NCBI RefSeq assembly: GCF_900116615.1
Contig: NZ_FPBF01000006.1
Coordinates: forward strand, 1-64,000
DNA: 64,000 nt
DNA from: Algoriphagus locisalis
GTDB taxonomy: Bacteria; Bacteroidota; Bacteroidia; Cytophagales; Cyclobacteriaceae
Reading direction: 5' to 3'
Both the position numbers and the translations under genes were made by a program. The notes below the pieces were generated by a model that was not told where the DNA came from, searched no databases, and saw nothing but the letters and a program-made list of their open reading frames with translations. Position 1 is the stretch's first letter. Each line of letters begins with the position of its first letter. Below, one piece after another: positions 51,535 to 60,984 of this stretch.

Positions 51535-53391
51535 CTAAAAGATACAAACTTGTGTGCCTTCACCAAGGGCGGAATCTATTTTCAACTCCCTACCGATCCG
51601 TTCAGCACGGTTTTTCATATTTCCCAGTCCATTACCAAAACCAGTCTGATCTATACCTTTTCCATTGTCCTCTATACAGACCCGAATATGGTCTCCATTT
51701 CTAGAAAAGACAACTTTAATCAGATCCGCATTTGAATGCTTGATTGCATTATTAAGTGCTTCCTGAACTACCCTGTAGTAGTTTACCCCTTCCATGGAAT
51801 TGAGCAGCAGGTCATTTTCCAGCTCATCTTCTATTTCCAGTTGAAAGTCAATCTGAGGACAGGCTACTTTGGCTTTAGAAATCAAGCCTGCCAGGCGAGA
51901 CTGTAGATCTCCCAAGCTGATGTTATCCTTGTTCATCGCCCAGATGGTGTCACGAAGCTCATTTACAGTCTCTACCGTGAATGCTGAAATCTGGTCTATT
52001 TTCCCTGCCATTTTCTCCTTGCTCAGGTCGAAGAATTTCAGGTTGTCCAAAGAAGAAACTATGAAGGTCAGTTGTGCTCCAATATTATCATGAAGGTCAG
52101 AGGAAATCCTGTTTCGCTGTTCATGAAGCTGCTTTTGAGTCTCTTGTTCAGCATAGATTTGCTGCAACTTAGCCTCTTGCTCCAGATGCTTGTTTTTGGT
52201 TTTTTGTCTGTAATAAATGAAAAAGGCGACTCCCAAAATAATGAGCAGAAAGACCACCAAAAGCAAAATCTGGTTGTTCCGGTTTTTGACCAAGAGCTCA
52301 TTTTCCACCAATGCAGCACGGGATTCTGCCAGCTCCCGCTCTTTAGTTTGGACCTGATACTTTGCCTCCAATTCACCTAGCATTTTCACCCGCTCTTCTT
52401 TGAAAATAGAGTCCTTCAAGGTGGAGTATTGCTCCAGGTAATCCATGGCGCGGGTGAGGTTCCCTTTAGCCTTATTAAAGCGGTATTGTTCTTCCAGGTA
52501 ATCCCGCATTTTCTCGGTGGATTGGCTTTCTTCTACATATTTGTAGGCAGAATCCATCATGATTTCCGCATTTGAAAAGTCGCGTTGTTTATAAGCAATA
52601 GTTGCCAAGTTGGTGTAATTAGCAGCCAAACTGTATTGATCTTGATCCTTCTTGTTTAGGCTTACCGCAATCTGAATCCACTCCGCCGCTTCTTTGTACT
52701 TCTCCTGCTTTAGCAGTGTATTCCCTATATTATTGAAGGTGAACGTAATTCTGGAACTGTCAAGTTTGTCGATATTATCGAAGATCTTATAATGATAAAA
52801 AAGGGCTGAATCGGGTTTGTCCCAATCGTCAAAATTGATTGCTATCGCATTCAGCGCAAAGGCTATAAAAGTGGGATTCGCCTGACTGAAGTGGGTGAGT
52901 AATTCGTGTGCTTTCTTGCCGTATTCAACACCTTTGGCATAATCTTCCATGTCGTGATAAACCACAGAAATATCCAAAAGTGCGTAGCCCATGTAGTTGC
53001 TATCAAGGCCAACAGTAGCATTTTCTAAGCCTTTTAGAGAGTAAAACAGAGCCTGGTCCCAGTTACCGGAATTAGCTTCCAAACGATTCAACCGAATGTA
53101 ACAAAGGCTGATTAAGTCATTGCTTTCCATTGGATCGAGTAAGTATGCGCTTTTCAAAAAAGTCTCATGTGCCAAAGCATTGTCAAATTCACGGTTGTAT
53201 TTCTCCGCTACAAAAAAGTAGTAAATACCGCTATCATTTGCAGTAAGTAGATTTTCCTTCTCAAGCTCCAAAATTATATCAACCGAGTCTGGATTGATGT
53301 AGGTTCTTCCTAGTCTTTTCCTCAAATCCTGAGAAAAAGAAAGGGTATTTAACAGCGAGAAAATTAGACTTAGGGTGAGAAGCCTTTGCAT
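51535..53391 (-). CDS. TPR-containing sensor histidine kinase (HisKA_3 type)
   Basis: 618 residues. Signal peptide (LLTLSLIFSLLNTLSFS), then about eight TPR-like helical repeats in the periplasm (about 35-340), a coiled coil (KERELAESRAALVENELLVKNR), one membrane helix (QILLLVVFLLIILGVAFFIYY), and a cytosolic kinase core. The phospho-accepting His is in SSDLHDNIGAQL. The ATPase domain has VVQEALNNAIKHSNADLI, DNGKGID and GNGLGNMKNRAERIG. It partners the NarL-type regulator. The signal sensed is unknown; the TPR part suggests a protein partner. Confidence 0.94.
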   Translation of the reverse strand: MQRLLTLSLIFSLLNTLSFSQDLRKRLGRTYINPDSVDIILELEKENLLTANDSGIYYFFVAEKYNREFDNALAHETFLKSAYLLDPMESNDLISLCYIRLNRLEANSGNWDQALFYSLKGLENATVGLDSNYMGYALLDISVVYHDMEDYAKGVEYGKKAHELLTHFSQANPTFIAFALNAIAINFDDWDKPDSALFYHYKIFDNIDKLDSSRITFTFNNIGNTLLKQEKYKEAAEWIQIAVSLNKKDQDQYSLAANYTNLATIAYKQRDFSNAEIMMDSAYKYVEESQSTEKMRDYLEEQYRFNKAKGNLTRAMDYLEQYSTLKDSIFKEERVKMLGELEAKYQVQTKERELAESRAALVENELLVKNRNNQILLLVVFLLIILGVAFFIYYRQKTKNKHLEQEAKLQQIYAEQETQKQLHEQRNRISSDLHDNIGAQLTFIVSSLDNLKFFDLSKEKMAGKIDQISAFTVETVNELRDTIWAMNKDNISLGDLQSRLAGLISKAKVACPQIDFQLEIEDELENDLLLNSMEGVNYYRVVQEALNNAIKHSNADLIKVVFSRNGDHIRVCIEDNGKGIDQTGFGNGLGNMKNRAERIGRELKIDSALGEGTQVCIF

Positions 53392-53418
53392 TTATGGGTC
53401 ATTTCAGACAGTAAAATA

Positions 53419-53457
53419 CAAAAAAATGCCGTTGGTCTTCAATCGAGCAACGGCATT
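53419..53457 (-). terminator. Intrinsic terminator of the S1/P1 nuclease gene
   Basis: AATGCCGTTG (53425-53434) pairs with CAACGGCATT (53448-53457). On the minus strand a T-run follows the hairpin. Confidence 0.8.
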
Positions 53458-53476
53458 TAACAAAATAATTTATTCT

Positions 53477-54244
53477 CTATCCGTAGATTTCTTCAAAAAT
53501 CTGAGCTAAACGAACACTTGCAGCAATTAATCTTTCTTCTACCAAAGGCATATTTACATACCCATATTCGTAGGAAATCTTCTTGTTTTCAGGAAGATTA
53601 TAGACTGCCGGTCTTGCAGCTACTGCCTCAGCGAGCCAATCCTGCATAGATCCAGCACGATATCCAGCGATCAAATCCTTGTTTAATCGACGGTAAAGTT
53701 CATCACCGATTTCGGTGTAGCTCATCGATTTGCCGTCTATCATTCCACTATCCCATACAGAATGAAGATTGGTAGCTCTTCCAAAATACTCAACCTTCAC
53801 ATCATTGCCGCCTCTATCTTCTCCTGTACCCACGTGCAAAGGCTGATGAATATCTTCCACCATGTGGATTAGCATTTTCAACAGTTCCGCCTCTTTCTCA
53901 GGAGCTAAATTTCCTTCCTTCAATTCACCTTTGATACGGTTGATTTCAGCATATACATTACCACCCTTTTCCTGAAGTGAATCATCATATTCACCGTTTT
54001 TGCTTGTCATATAATGCCAGGAATTGGCATAGTCAAACGCGTCATCAGACTTGATCTCATCCATCCAAGTCCCGCTTCTGCCAATAGACATGGGGTAAAG
54101 AACTTTCTCCACTTTCTTGCGAACAGATTTTTTCAACTGCTTTTCGGCCATGTATCCGATCAAATAATGGCCTAGCTGGCCCCAAGCAAAGCTTTGCGTA
54201 GCAACTAGAAAAACAAAAACTGAAGTTGTAAGGATTTTTTTCAT
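53477..54244 (-). CDS. S1/P1-type nuclease
   Basis: 255 residues. The signal peptide (KKILTTSVFVFLVATQSFA) leaves a mature N-terminal Trp (WGQLGH), which in this family supplies a zinc ligand through its amino group. Other ligands are in WHYMTSKNG, LIHMVEDIHQPLHVGTGEDRGGND and LHSVWDSGMI. It degrades single-stranded nucleic acids outside the cytoplasm. It is the only gene on its transcript, with a terminator 20 bases downstream. Confidence 0.94.
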   Translation of the reverse strand: MKKILTTSVFVFLVATQSFAWGQLGHYLIGYMAEKQLKKSVRKKVEKVLYPMSIGRSGTWMDEIKSDDAFDYANSWHYMTSKNGEYDDSLQEKGGNVYAEINRIKGELKEGNLAPEKEAELLKMLIHMVEDIHQPLHVGTGEDRGGNDVKVEYFGRATNLHSVWDSGMIDGKSMSYTEIGDELYRRLNKDLIAGYRAGSMQDWLAEAVAARPAVYNLPENKKISYEYGYVNMPLVEERLIAASVRLAQIFEEIYG

Positions 54245-54306
54245 TGGATATTGTCTAAGAAAGCGGAAAGTTACGGTAATAAAGCAATGCGAAAGTTATG
54301 CTAAGA

Positions 54307-55497
54307 TTATGCTTTCTCAAGCTCAGACACAGCTAGGAAAGCCATCAATCCTGCGCCTATTTCCAGTGCATCTTCGTCGATATCAAAAGTAGGCGTGTGG
54401 ACACCTGAGGTAATTCCTTTGGACTCATTTCTAGTTCCCAATCTATAGAAACAACCTTCTACTTCCTGTGAATAGAAAGCAAAATCTTCTGCAGCCATCC
54501 AAATATCCAAATCAAGTACATTTTCTTCACCGAGATAAGCGATTGCTGCCTGATGAGAACGATAGGTCAATTCAGGATCATTATTCAAAAATGGATATCC
54601 TTTTTTGATTTCAAAGTCAACTTCTCCACCCATCCCTTCTACTATGCCATGCGCAATTGATAGCATTTTCTCATGTGCTTTTGCTCGCCATTCCTCGTCG
54701 AGTGTACGGAAAGTACCTTGAATCTTCACTTCATTAGGAATAACATTCGTAGCGCCCAAAGCCTCCACTCTACCAAAAGAAAGTACGGAAGGAATCTTTG
54801 GACTAGCTGCTCTACTCACCACTTGCTGCAAGGCAACAATCATGTGAGAAGCTATCAATACTGGATCGATCAAAGTCTCAGGCATTGCGGCATGTCCACC
54901 TTTACCTTTGACTGTCACATAGATTTCATCTGCACTGGCCATGTAGATTCCAGGTCGGAAACCAACTTTGCCTACTTCGATAAAAGGCATCACATGCTGG
55001 CCAATAATTCCATTTGGACGTGGATTCTCAAGTACTTTATCAGCGATCATCAAGGAAGCCCCACCTGGAGCCACTTCTTCTCCGGGTTGAAAAATCAATT
55101 TGATTGTACCTTCGAAATCGTCTTTTACTTCGTTGAGGATTTTGGCAGCTCCAAGTAAAGAAGCGGTGTGCGCATCATGTCCACAGGCATGCATGACACC
55201 CGGGTTTTGAGATTTGTAGGAAACTTCATTGGCCTCTATGATGGGCAAAGCATCCATATCTGCTCGAAGAGCAACTACCCGCTTACTTGGGTTTTTACCT
55301 TCGATCAAAGCTACCCATCCCGTATTTGCTTTAGATTCTATGGTGCTGATACCTATTTTCTGGAGTTTCTCTTTTACAAATTTTGCCGTGTTAAATTCCT
55401 GGTAAGAGAGCTCTGGATTGGCATGAAGATGACGACGATTTGCAATTACTTCTTCTTTGTAGGCCTTAGCCAGAGATTTAATTTTGTCCTTCAGCAT
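54307..55497 (-). CDS. M20 family amidohydrolase
   Basis: 396 residues from the ATG giving MLKDKIKSL; an upstream ATG at 55515 would enlarge the overlap with the preceding gene from 20 to 38 bases. Metal site residues are in MHACGHDAHTASLLGAA, QPGEEVAPGGA (catalytic Glu pair) and AAEDFAFYS. The family hydrolyses N-acyl amino acids or peptide conjugates (HipO/AmhX-like). No signal peptide. Third gene after secA and a SPOR lipoprotein. Substrate unknown. Confidence 0.92.
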   Translation of the reverse strand: MLKDKIKSLAKAYKEEVIANRRHLHANPELSYQEFNTAKFVKEKLQKIGISTIESKANTGWVALIEGKNPSKRVVALRADMDALPIIEANEVSYKSQNPGVMHACGHDAHTASLLGAAKILNEVKDDFEGTIKLIFQPGEEVAPGGASLMIADKVLENPRPNGIIGQHVMPFIEVGKVGFRPGIYMASADEIYVTVKGKGGHAAMPETLIDPVLIASHMIVALQQVVSRAASPKIPSVLSFGRVEALGATNVIPNEVKIQGTFRTLDEEWRAKAHEKMLSIAHGIVEGMGGEVDFEIKKGYPFLNNDPELTYRSHQAAIAYLGEENVLDLDIWMAAEDFAFYSQEVEGCFYRLGTRNESKGITSGVHTPTFDIDEDALEIGAGLMAFLAVSELEKA

Positions 55498-56023
55498 CTT
55501 CTTGATTGAGTTCATTTAGCGTTTTGAATTCTTCCCGCTGGAAACGGTCCTGAATTATCCTCGCTGTGGGGAATTCTGTTTTTACTTCTGCGAAGCTTTT
55601 CTGAGCTTCTATCTTATGTGTGAATTTTCCAACTTTCACCAAATATCTCGGTTGCTCATATTGCATTTGCGGAGTCAGGTCAGGAAAGTTCAAAGCTAAA
55701 TCATCACGGGTTTTGAAGGCTTTATCTCGATCAATTCCAGAATAGACCAAAACAGAATATCCACTAAAGTACGGCTCCGATTTATTCTTACTGATTAGGC
55801 TTTCCTGCACTTGGTCCAACTGTTCGTCAATTGCCTCGGCAGATTCTGAAGATTCCAAAGAAGACTTGGCAGTCATCTGTGCACGATAATCTGGATAAAC
55901 AGGAAGGGATGAATTCAGGTCTTCCTGATAGTTTGCATAGTTAGATGCTGAATCAGATGTTTTGCTTGAAGTCTTACAAGCAGCCAAAATCAAAACCAGT
56001 CCTACAATCCAGAATTTCTTCAT
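55478..56023 (-). CDS. SPOR-domain lipoprotein
   Basis: 181 residues. Lipobox LAAC after a short signal (MKKFWIVGLVLILAAC). A Ser/Thr-rich linker follows, then a SPOR-like fold (about 85-160: GYSVLVYSGIDRDKAFKTRDDLAL, YLVKVGKFTHKIEAQKSFAEVK) that in relatives binds denuded peptidoglycan at division sites. It starts 6 bases after secA and overlaps the M20 gene. Its role beside secA is unknown. Confidence 0.82.
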   Translation of the reverse strand: MKKFWIVGLVLILAACKTSSKTSDSASNYANYQEDLNSSLPVYPDYRAQMTAKSSLESSESAEAIDEQLDQVQESLISKNKSEPYFSGYSVLVYSGIDRDKAFKTRDDLALNFPDLTPQMQYEQPRYLVKVGKFTHKIEAQKSFAEVKTEFPTARIIQDRFQREEFKTLNELNQEDAEGQN

Positions 56024-56029
56024 GTTTTC

Positions 56030-59000
56030 TTAATTATCGATGATTACGCATTTGCCATCCTGCACATCCTGTTCCACACTTTTATACTTCACGTCAGATT
56101 TTGTAGTTCCGTTCGTGTATTGGACAGAAACTTTATCATTTCTTCCATAGACTTTCTCAGATTTTCTCGGAGCCACAACCTGTGGAGCTGTTCTTCCGGC
56201 ATTGGAAGCCGCGACTGCTGCACGGTTTGCACCAGGGTTTAATGTGCTTCCAGCGTCTTCCTTGGATGCTCTTACTTCAGCTTCTGCTGTTCTTTGAGGC
56301 GCAGCAGCATGTACCTGATTAGGATCTTGCTTTGGCAAATCTGCTCTAGTCAAGAAAGTAGTCATGTCTTCATTCAGCTTGCCAATAAATCGTTTGAACA
56401 TCTCAAATGCCTCAAACTTATAAATCAATAGTGGATCTTTTTGCTCATAAACGGCATTTTGTACCGACTGCTTCAGATCATCCATATCTCGAAGGTGCTC
56501 CTTCCAGTTTTGATCAATGATGGCAAGAGATACATTTTTCTCTATTGCTCTCACCAATTCTCTCCCTTCAGAGTTAACCGTTGCTTCAAGATTTGCAACT
56601 ACACCTATTTGCTTTATTCCATCGGAAATAGGAACCATGATGTCTTTCACAGTAGCTCCTCTTTCCTCCTGAACTCGCTTGAAAATTGGAAGAGCAGTAC
56701 TCATCATTGTTTCGCTTTTCTTCTGATAAGCCTCAAATGATGCTGTATAAAGCTCTTGAGTAAGTTGTCCTGCGTCCTTGGTCTTTAGGTCATTTTCAGT
56801 GACAGTATAATCTATACCTAAGGTAGTGAACACATTCATTCTAAAATCCTCCGGATTTGCAGTCGATTTGCCCATATCCACTAAGCCTTCACAGACATCG
56901 TAGAGTACGTTTAGTATATCTAGCTCAAGTCTTTCTCCCTTCAGTGCGTTTCTTCTTCTCTTATAAACCACTTCACGCTGTGAATTCATCACATCATCGT
57001 ACTCAAGAAGTCTCTTTCTGGTACCAAAGTTATTTTCTTCCACCTTACGTTGCGCACGCTCGATAGATTTAGAAATCATGCTGTGCTGGATCACTTCTCC
57101 CTCTTCAAGGCCCATTCTATCCATCAACTTCGCGATACGATCTGAACCGAACAGACGCATCAAGCTATCCTCAAGCGACACAAAGAACTGGGAAGAACCC
57201 ACATCTCCCTGACGTCCAGATCTACCTCGAAGCTGTCTATCGACACGACGAGACTCGTGACGCTCAGTACCGATAATTGCCAAGCCACCAGCTTTTTTAG
57301 CTTCCGGAGATAGCTTAATATCTGTACCACGACCAGCCATGTTGGTTGCAATAGTTACTGTGCCAGCTTGACCTGCAATGGCTACCACGTCTGCTTCTCT
57401 AGCGTGTTGCTTTGCATTCAATACTTGGTGAGGAATTTTCTTCAGCGTCAGCATTCTACTAAGTACTTCTGAAATCTCAACTGAAGTGGTACCCACCAAA
57501 ACTGGTCTTCCTGCTGCTACTAGTTCATTGATTTCGTCTCCAACTGCGTTGAATTTCTCACGGACGGTTTTGTAAACTTTATCCTCACGGTCAGCTCTGA
57601 TAATCGGCTTGTTAGTTGGAATTACTACCACGTCCAGTTTGTAGATTTCCCAGAATTCCCCAGCTTCCGTTTCGGCTGTACCAGTCATACCAGCAAGCTT
57701 GTGATACATTCTGAAATAGTTCTGAAGGGTAATTGTAGCGTAAGTCTGCGTAGCATCTTCCACCTTCACATTTTCCTTCGCCTCAATCGCCTGGTGCAAT
57801 CCATCTGAATATCGACGACCTTCCATCACACGGCCAGTCTGCTCATCTACAATCTTCACTTTGCCATCCACCAAAATATATTCAGTGTCCTTCTCAAACA
57901 TACAATATGCTTTGAGCAACTGATTCACCGTGTGAATACGCTGGGCTTTTACGCTGTAATCTTTGATTGCTTCCTCTTTGCGAACAAGCTTTTCAGTGTC
58001 CGAAAGGCCCTCTTCTTTCTCCAAATCAGCAATAACGATTCCGATATCCGGAAGAATAAAAAACTCAACGTTTTCATTTTTGGTAGTCATCGTCTCGATC
58101 CCACGATCAGTCAAATCGACTACGTTTGTTTTTTCATCTATAGTAAACAAAAGCGGCTCATCTGCCTCTGGCATCTGACGCTTGTTGTCTTGTAGGTAGT
58201 AATTTTCAGTTTTTTGAAGAATAACGCGTATCCCTGGCTCCGAAAGATACTTGATCAATGGCTTATACTTAGGCATGCCTCGATACGCACGAAATAACGC
58301 TAATCCACCTTCTTTATCGTTGCCATCAGCCAGCATTTTCTTGGCAGAGGTTAAGAAACCCTGAACCAGTTTACGCTGCTCGTCCACAAGGGTAGCCACT
58401 CTTGGCTTCATGTCATCAAACTCATGCACATCTCCCTTTGGAACAGGTCCAGAGATTATCAATGGCGTTCTGGCATCATCAATCAACACGGAATCGACCT
58501 CATCAATCATAGCAAAGTGGTGCTTGCCCTGAACCAAGTCACCCGCATCACGAGCCATGTTGTCTCTCAAGTAATCGAAGCCAAATTCGTTGTTCGTTCC
58601 GTAAACGATATCCGATCTATAGGCTTTCTTACGACCAGCTGAGTTAGGAGTATATTTATCAATACAATCCACTGTCAATCCGTGGAATTCAAAAAGTGGC
58701 GCATTCCATTCGGAGTCACGCTTAGCAAGGTAATCATTCACCGTCACGATGTGGACACCTCGACCGGCAAGTGCATTTAGGTAAGCCGGTAGCGTAGAAA
58801 CCAGTGTTTTACCTTCACCAGTTGCCATCTCGGCAATTTTACCCTTGTGTAGCACCATACCACCGATGAGCTGTACATCGTAGTGAACCATGTCCCAGAC
58901 GACTTCAGTACCAGCAGCCATCCATCTATTGTGCCAGATGGCCTCATCTCCTTGGATCTCCACATTCTGCTTGGATGCAGATAGCTCACGATCACGGTCA

Positions 59001-59410
59001 GAAGCTTTCACCACTAGCTTTCCGTTTTCTTTGAAGCGTCTGGCTGTTTCTTTCACTACGGCGAAAGCCTTAGGCAAAACGTTGTTTAGAACAACTTCAA
59101 GCGCTTCGTTTCGGTCTTTTTCGATCTGATCTATTTGATTGAAAAGCTGATCTTTTTCGTGAATTGCCTTTACTGGTAGCTCATCGACTTTAGATCTGAT
59201 GCTAACTATCTTATCGTCGAACTCTTTAAGATGGGCGTTGATCTCAGCCTTAATTTCCTCAGTTTTGGCCCTCAGCTCATCATCTGAGAGGCTCTTAAAT
59301 CCAGAAAAAACATCATTGATCTGCTTTACGATCGGGAGTAATTCTTTGATATCTCTATCGGACTTGGTTCCAAATACTTTTGCAAGTCCTTTTGCTATAA
59401 TATCTAACAT
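56030..59410 (-). CDS. secA: Preprotein translocase ATPase SecA
   Basis: 1126 residues, about 220 longer than E. coli SecA. Drives protein export through SecYEG. Walker A MATGEGKTLV, DEVDSVLIDDARTPLIISG, TNMAGRGTDI and GRSGRQGD are present. A Bacteroidota-type insertion lies in the first nucleotide-binding region (about 330-480). The C-terminal linker is long and Ala/Arg-rich and lacks the CxCx(8)CH zinc motif that binds SecB, ending instead in VQDGKCVIIDN. A TAATTTTG -7 element is at 59442-59449. First gene of a unit with the SPOR lipoprotein and the amidohydrolase. Confidence 0.98.
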   Translation of the reverse strand: MLDIIAKGLAKVFGTKSDRDIKELLPIVKQINDVFSGFKSLSDDELRAKTEEIKAEINAHLKEFDDKIVSIRSKVDELPVKAIHEKDQLFNQIDQIEKDRNEALEVVLNNVLPKAFAVVKETARRFKENGKLVVKASDRDRELSASKQNVEIQGDEAIWHNRWMAAGTEVVWDMVHYDVQLIGGMVLHKGKIAEMATGEGKTLVSTLPAYLNALAGRGVHIVTVNDYLAKRDSEWNAPLFEFHGLTVDCIDKYTPNSAGRKKAYRSDIVYGTNNEFGFDYLRDNMARDAGDLVQGKHHFAMIDEVDSVLIDDARTPLIISGPVPKGDVHEFDDMKPRVATLVDEQRKLVQGFLTSAKKMLADGNDKEGGLALFRAYRGMPKYKPLIKYLSEPGIRVILQKTENYYLQDNKRQMPEADEPLLFTIDEKTNVVDLTDRGIETMTTKNENVEFFILPDIGIVIADLEKEEGLSDTEKLVRKEEAIKDYSVKAQRIHTVNQLLKAYCMFEKDTEYILVDGKVKIVDEQTGRVMEGRRYSDGLHQAIEAKENVKVEDATQTYATITLQNYFRMYHKLAGMTGTAETEAGEFWEIYKLDVVVIPTNKPIIRADREDKVYKTVREKFNAVGDEINELVAAGRPVLVGTTSVEISEVLSRMLTLKKIPHQVLNAKQHAREADVVAIAGQAGTVTIATNMAGRGTDIKLSPEAKKAGGLAIIGTERHESRRVDRQLRGRSGRQGDVGSSQFFVSLEDSLMRLFGSDRIAKLMDRMGLEEGEVIQHSMISKSIERAQRKVEENNFGTRKRLLEYDDVMNSQREVVYKRRRNALKGERLELDILNVLYDVCEGLVDMGKSTANPEDFRMNVFTTLGIDYTVTENDLKTKDAGQLTQELYTASFEAYQKKSETMMSTALPIFKRVQEERGATVKDIMVPISDGIKQIGVVANLEATVNSEGRELVRAIEKNVSLAIIDQNWKEHLRDMDDLKQSVQNAVYEQKDPLLIYKFEAFEMFKRFIGKLNEDMTTFLTRADLPKQDPNQVHAAAPQRTAEAEVRASKEDAGSTLNPGANRAAVAASNAGRTAPQVVAPRKSEKVYGRNDKVSVQYTNGTTKSDVKYKSVEQDVQDGKCVIIDN

Positions 59411-59510
59411 GCTAGCTTATTGTAAATCTCTATTAGGGCCTCAAAATTAAGCCCTTTTTGTTATAATTGATAATAAAACCAGTTCATCGGAGAAGAACTC
59501 CATTGGCTGG

Positions 59511-60284
59511 CTACACATTTATTGTTCCGGCAAAAACCTGTTGTGCAGGGCCTATTAACCACACTTCGTTGAATGCTCCGTTTTCTGAAGCTCTAAATTT
59601 CACAGAAAGTTGACCACCTAGGGTTTTTATTTTGATCGTTGCGACTGACTGATCTTTACCAAAGGCAATCGCAGCAGCTGTAACTCCCGTTCCGCAGGAA
59701 AGTGTCTCATCTTCCACACCTCTTTCATAGGTACGGACAAAGATTTCGTCTTCGCTTATTTTCTCTACGAAATTCACATTAGTGCCATTTGGTGCATATG
59801 CTTGGTCATAGCGCACTTTTTTCCCTTCTGCAAAAATGGGATAATTCTGAACATCTTCCACAAAGCGAATGTGATGTGGCGAGCCGGTATTGACAAAGGA
59901 ATCATTCCCTTTTTCTTCTATTCCTGCTACATCACCCATCAGCAGTTGAACCAATCCATCCTTAAGAATTGCCTCATGCGGGCCGTCAATTGCCAGGAAG
60001 CTGGTCTTTTCCTCCAAAATTCCCAGAAAAGCTGAGAATGCTACGGCACAGCGAGCGCCATTTCCACACATGCTCTGACTTCCGTCGGCATTGAAATAGA
60101 TCATTTCAAAGTCATAGTCTGCATGATTTCGGATCAAAATCAACCCGTCAGATCCTACACCAAACTTTCTGTCGCATAGCTTAGAAACCAGTTTCAGATC
60201 GGAATCATCAAACTTCTGTGCACGATCATCGATCATGACGAAGTCATTGCCAGTTCCTTGATATTTGTAAAATGATATTTCCAT
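59511..60284 (-). CDS. dapF: Diaminopimelate epimerase
   Basis: 257 residues from the ATG giving MEISFYKYQGTGNDF; an upstream frame of 25 codons is rejected because the family begins with this motif. Converts LL- to meso-diaminopimelate for peptidoglycan and lysine. The two catalytic cysteines are in MCGNGARC and LSCGTGVTAAAIA. GNDFVMID and GSDGLI bind substrate. Its promoter element TAAGTTTG is at 60339-60346. Length is normal. Confidence 0.97.
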   Translation of the reverse strand: MEISFYKYQGTGNDFVMIDDRAQKFDDSDLKLVSKLCDRKFGVGSDGLILIRNHADYDFEMIYFNADGSQSMCGNGARCAVAFSAFLGILEEKTSFLAIDGPHEAILKDGLVQLLMGDVAGIEEKGNDSFVNTGSPHHIRFVEDVQNYPIFAEGKKVRYDQAYAPNGTNVNFVEKISEDEIFVRTYERGVEDETLSCGTGVTAAAIAFGKDQSVATIKIKTLGGQLSVKFRASENGAFNEVWLIGPAQQVFAGTINV

Positions 60285-60338
60285 GGAAAATAGTTGTGTT
60301 CTATGGGACAAAAACCCATCCAAGCCAAAGTGTAAGCA

Positions 60339-60346
60339 CAAACTTA
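60339..60346 (-). promoter_or_regulatory. -7 promoter element TAAGTTTG of dapF
   Basis: Perfect TAnnTTTG on the minus strand, about 54 bases upstream of the chosen dapF ATG. It supports the shorter start. Confidence 0.45.
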
Positions 60347-60459
60347 AACATCTTGTCACAAAAACAGACTTATTGTCTGATTCTCAATTTCAAAATAGAC
60401 AGAAATTGGTTCGCCTTTCTAGCTCGCTCCAATTCAGCAGGTTAGAAATCATGGAAGAA

Positions 60460-60485
60460 AAGACCGGAAATCCGGGTCTTTTTTA
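60460..60485 (+). terminator. Terminator-like hairpin upstream of the MazG-like gene
   Basis: AAGACCGG and CCGGGTCTT pair with one bulged base and are followed by TTTTTT on the plus strand. No recognisable plus-strand gene precedes it in the 232-base gap, so what it ends is unclear; it could also attenuate the gene downstream. Confidence 0.6.
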
Positions 60486-60516
60486 GTTATTTCAGGCTTT
60501 CAATTATTACAAAATT

Positions 60517-60984
60517 ATGCAAGATCCTAAGTCACTTACCTCCGTAGCTTTATTTCACGAAACTTTCAAACACCCAGTTTTGCCATCTCCAACTATCCCT
60601 GAGAAAGTAAGATGCGATCTACGTGTTTCGCTTCTGGCGGAAGAGCTGAAAGAATTGGAAGAGGCTATCGCAAATAATGATTTGGTCGAAGTGGCTGATG
60701 CGCTTTGTGATTTACAATACGTACTTTCTGGAGCGATCCTGGAGTTTGGATTGGGAGAAAAATTCAAAACTCTTTTCGACGAAGTCCAGCGCTCCAACAT
60801 GAGCAAAGCCTGCAAAACTGAAGATGAAGCCAAAGCAACTGTGGCACATTACAATGCAAAAGGCACCGAATGTTTCTATGAAAAAGAAGGCGATTTGTAC
60901 TTGGTCTTTAGAGAAGGCGATAGAAAAACTTTGAAATCCGTAGCTTATTCTCCGGCAGATTTAGCAGGAATCATCAACTCATAA
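60517..60984 (+). CDS. MazG-like nucleotide pyrophosphohydrolase
   Basis: 155 residues. The all-alpha NTP pyrophosphohydrolase motif is present as EELKELEEAI (ExxE) and DALCDLQYV (DxxxD-like) at about 46-72. The family hydrolyses (d)NTPs to monophosphates, often as house-cleaning enzymes. The C-terminal third (FYEKEGDLYLVFREGDRKTLKS) is an added beta-rich tail. It converges on mscS with a 6-base overlap. Confidence 0.85.
   Translation: MQDPKSLTSVALFHETFKHPVLPSPTIPEKVRCDLRVSLLAEELKELEEAIANNDLVEVADALCDLQYVLSGAILEFGLGEKFKTLFDEVQRSNMSKACKTEDEAKATVAHYNAKGTECFYEKEGDLYLVFREGDRKTLKSVAYSPADLAGIINS

Noticed and set aside
60285..60359. N-terminal extension of dapF
   Set aside because: DapF proteins begin with the YxGxGNDF motif. 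The extension would also contain the likely promoter element.
60283..60486. Open frame of 67 codons on the plus strand ending at the terminator hairpin
   Set aside because: It is antisense to the dapF start and leader and shows no protein-like pattern. It was kept only as a question about the terminator.
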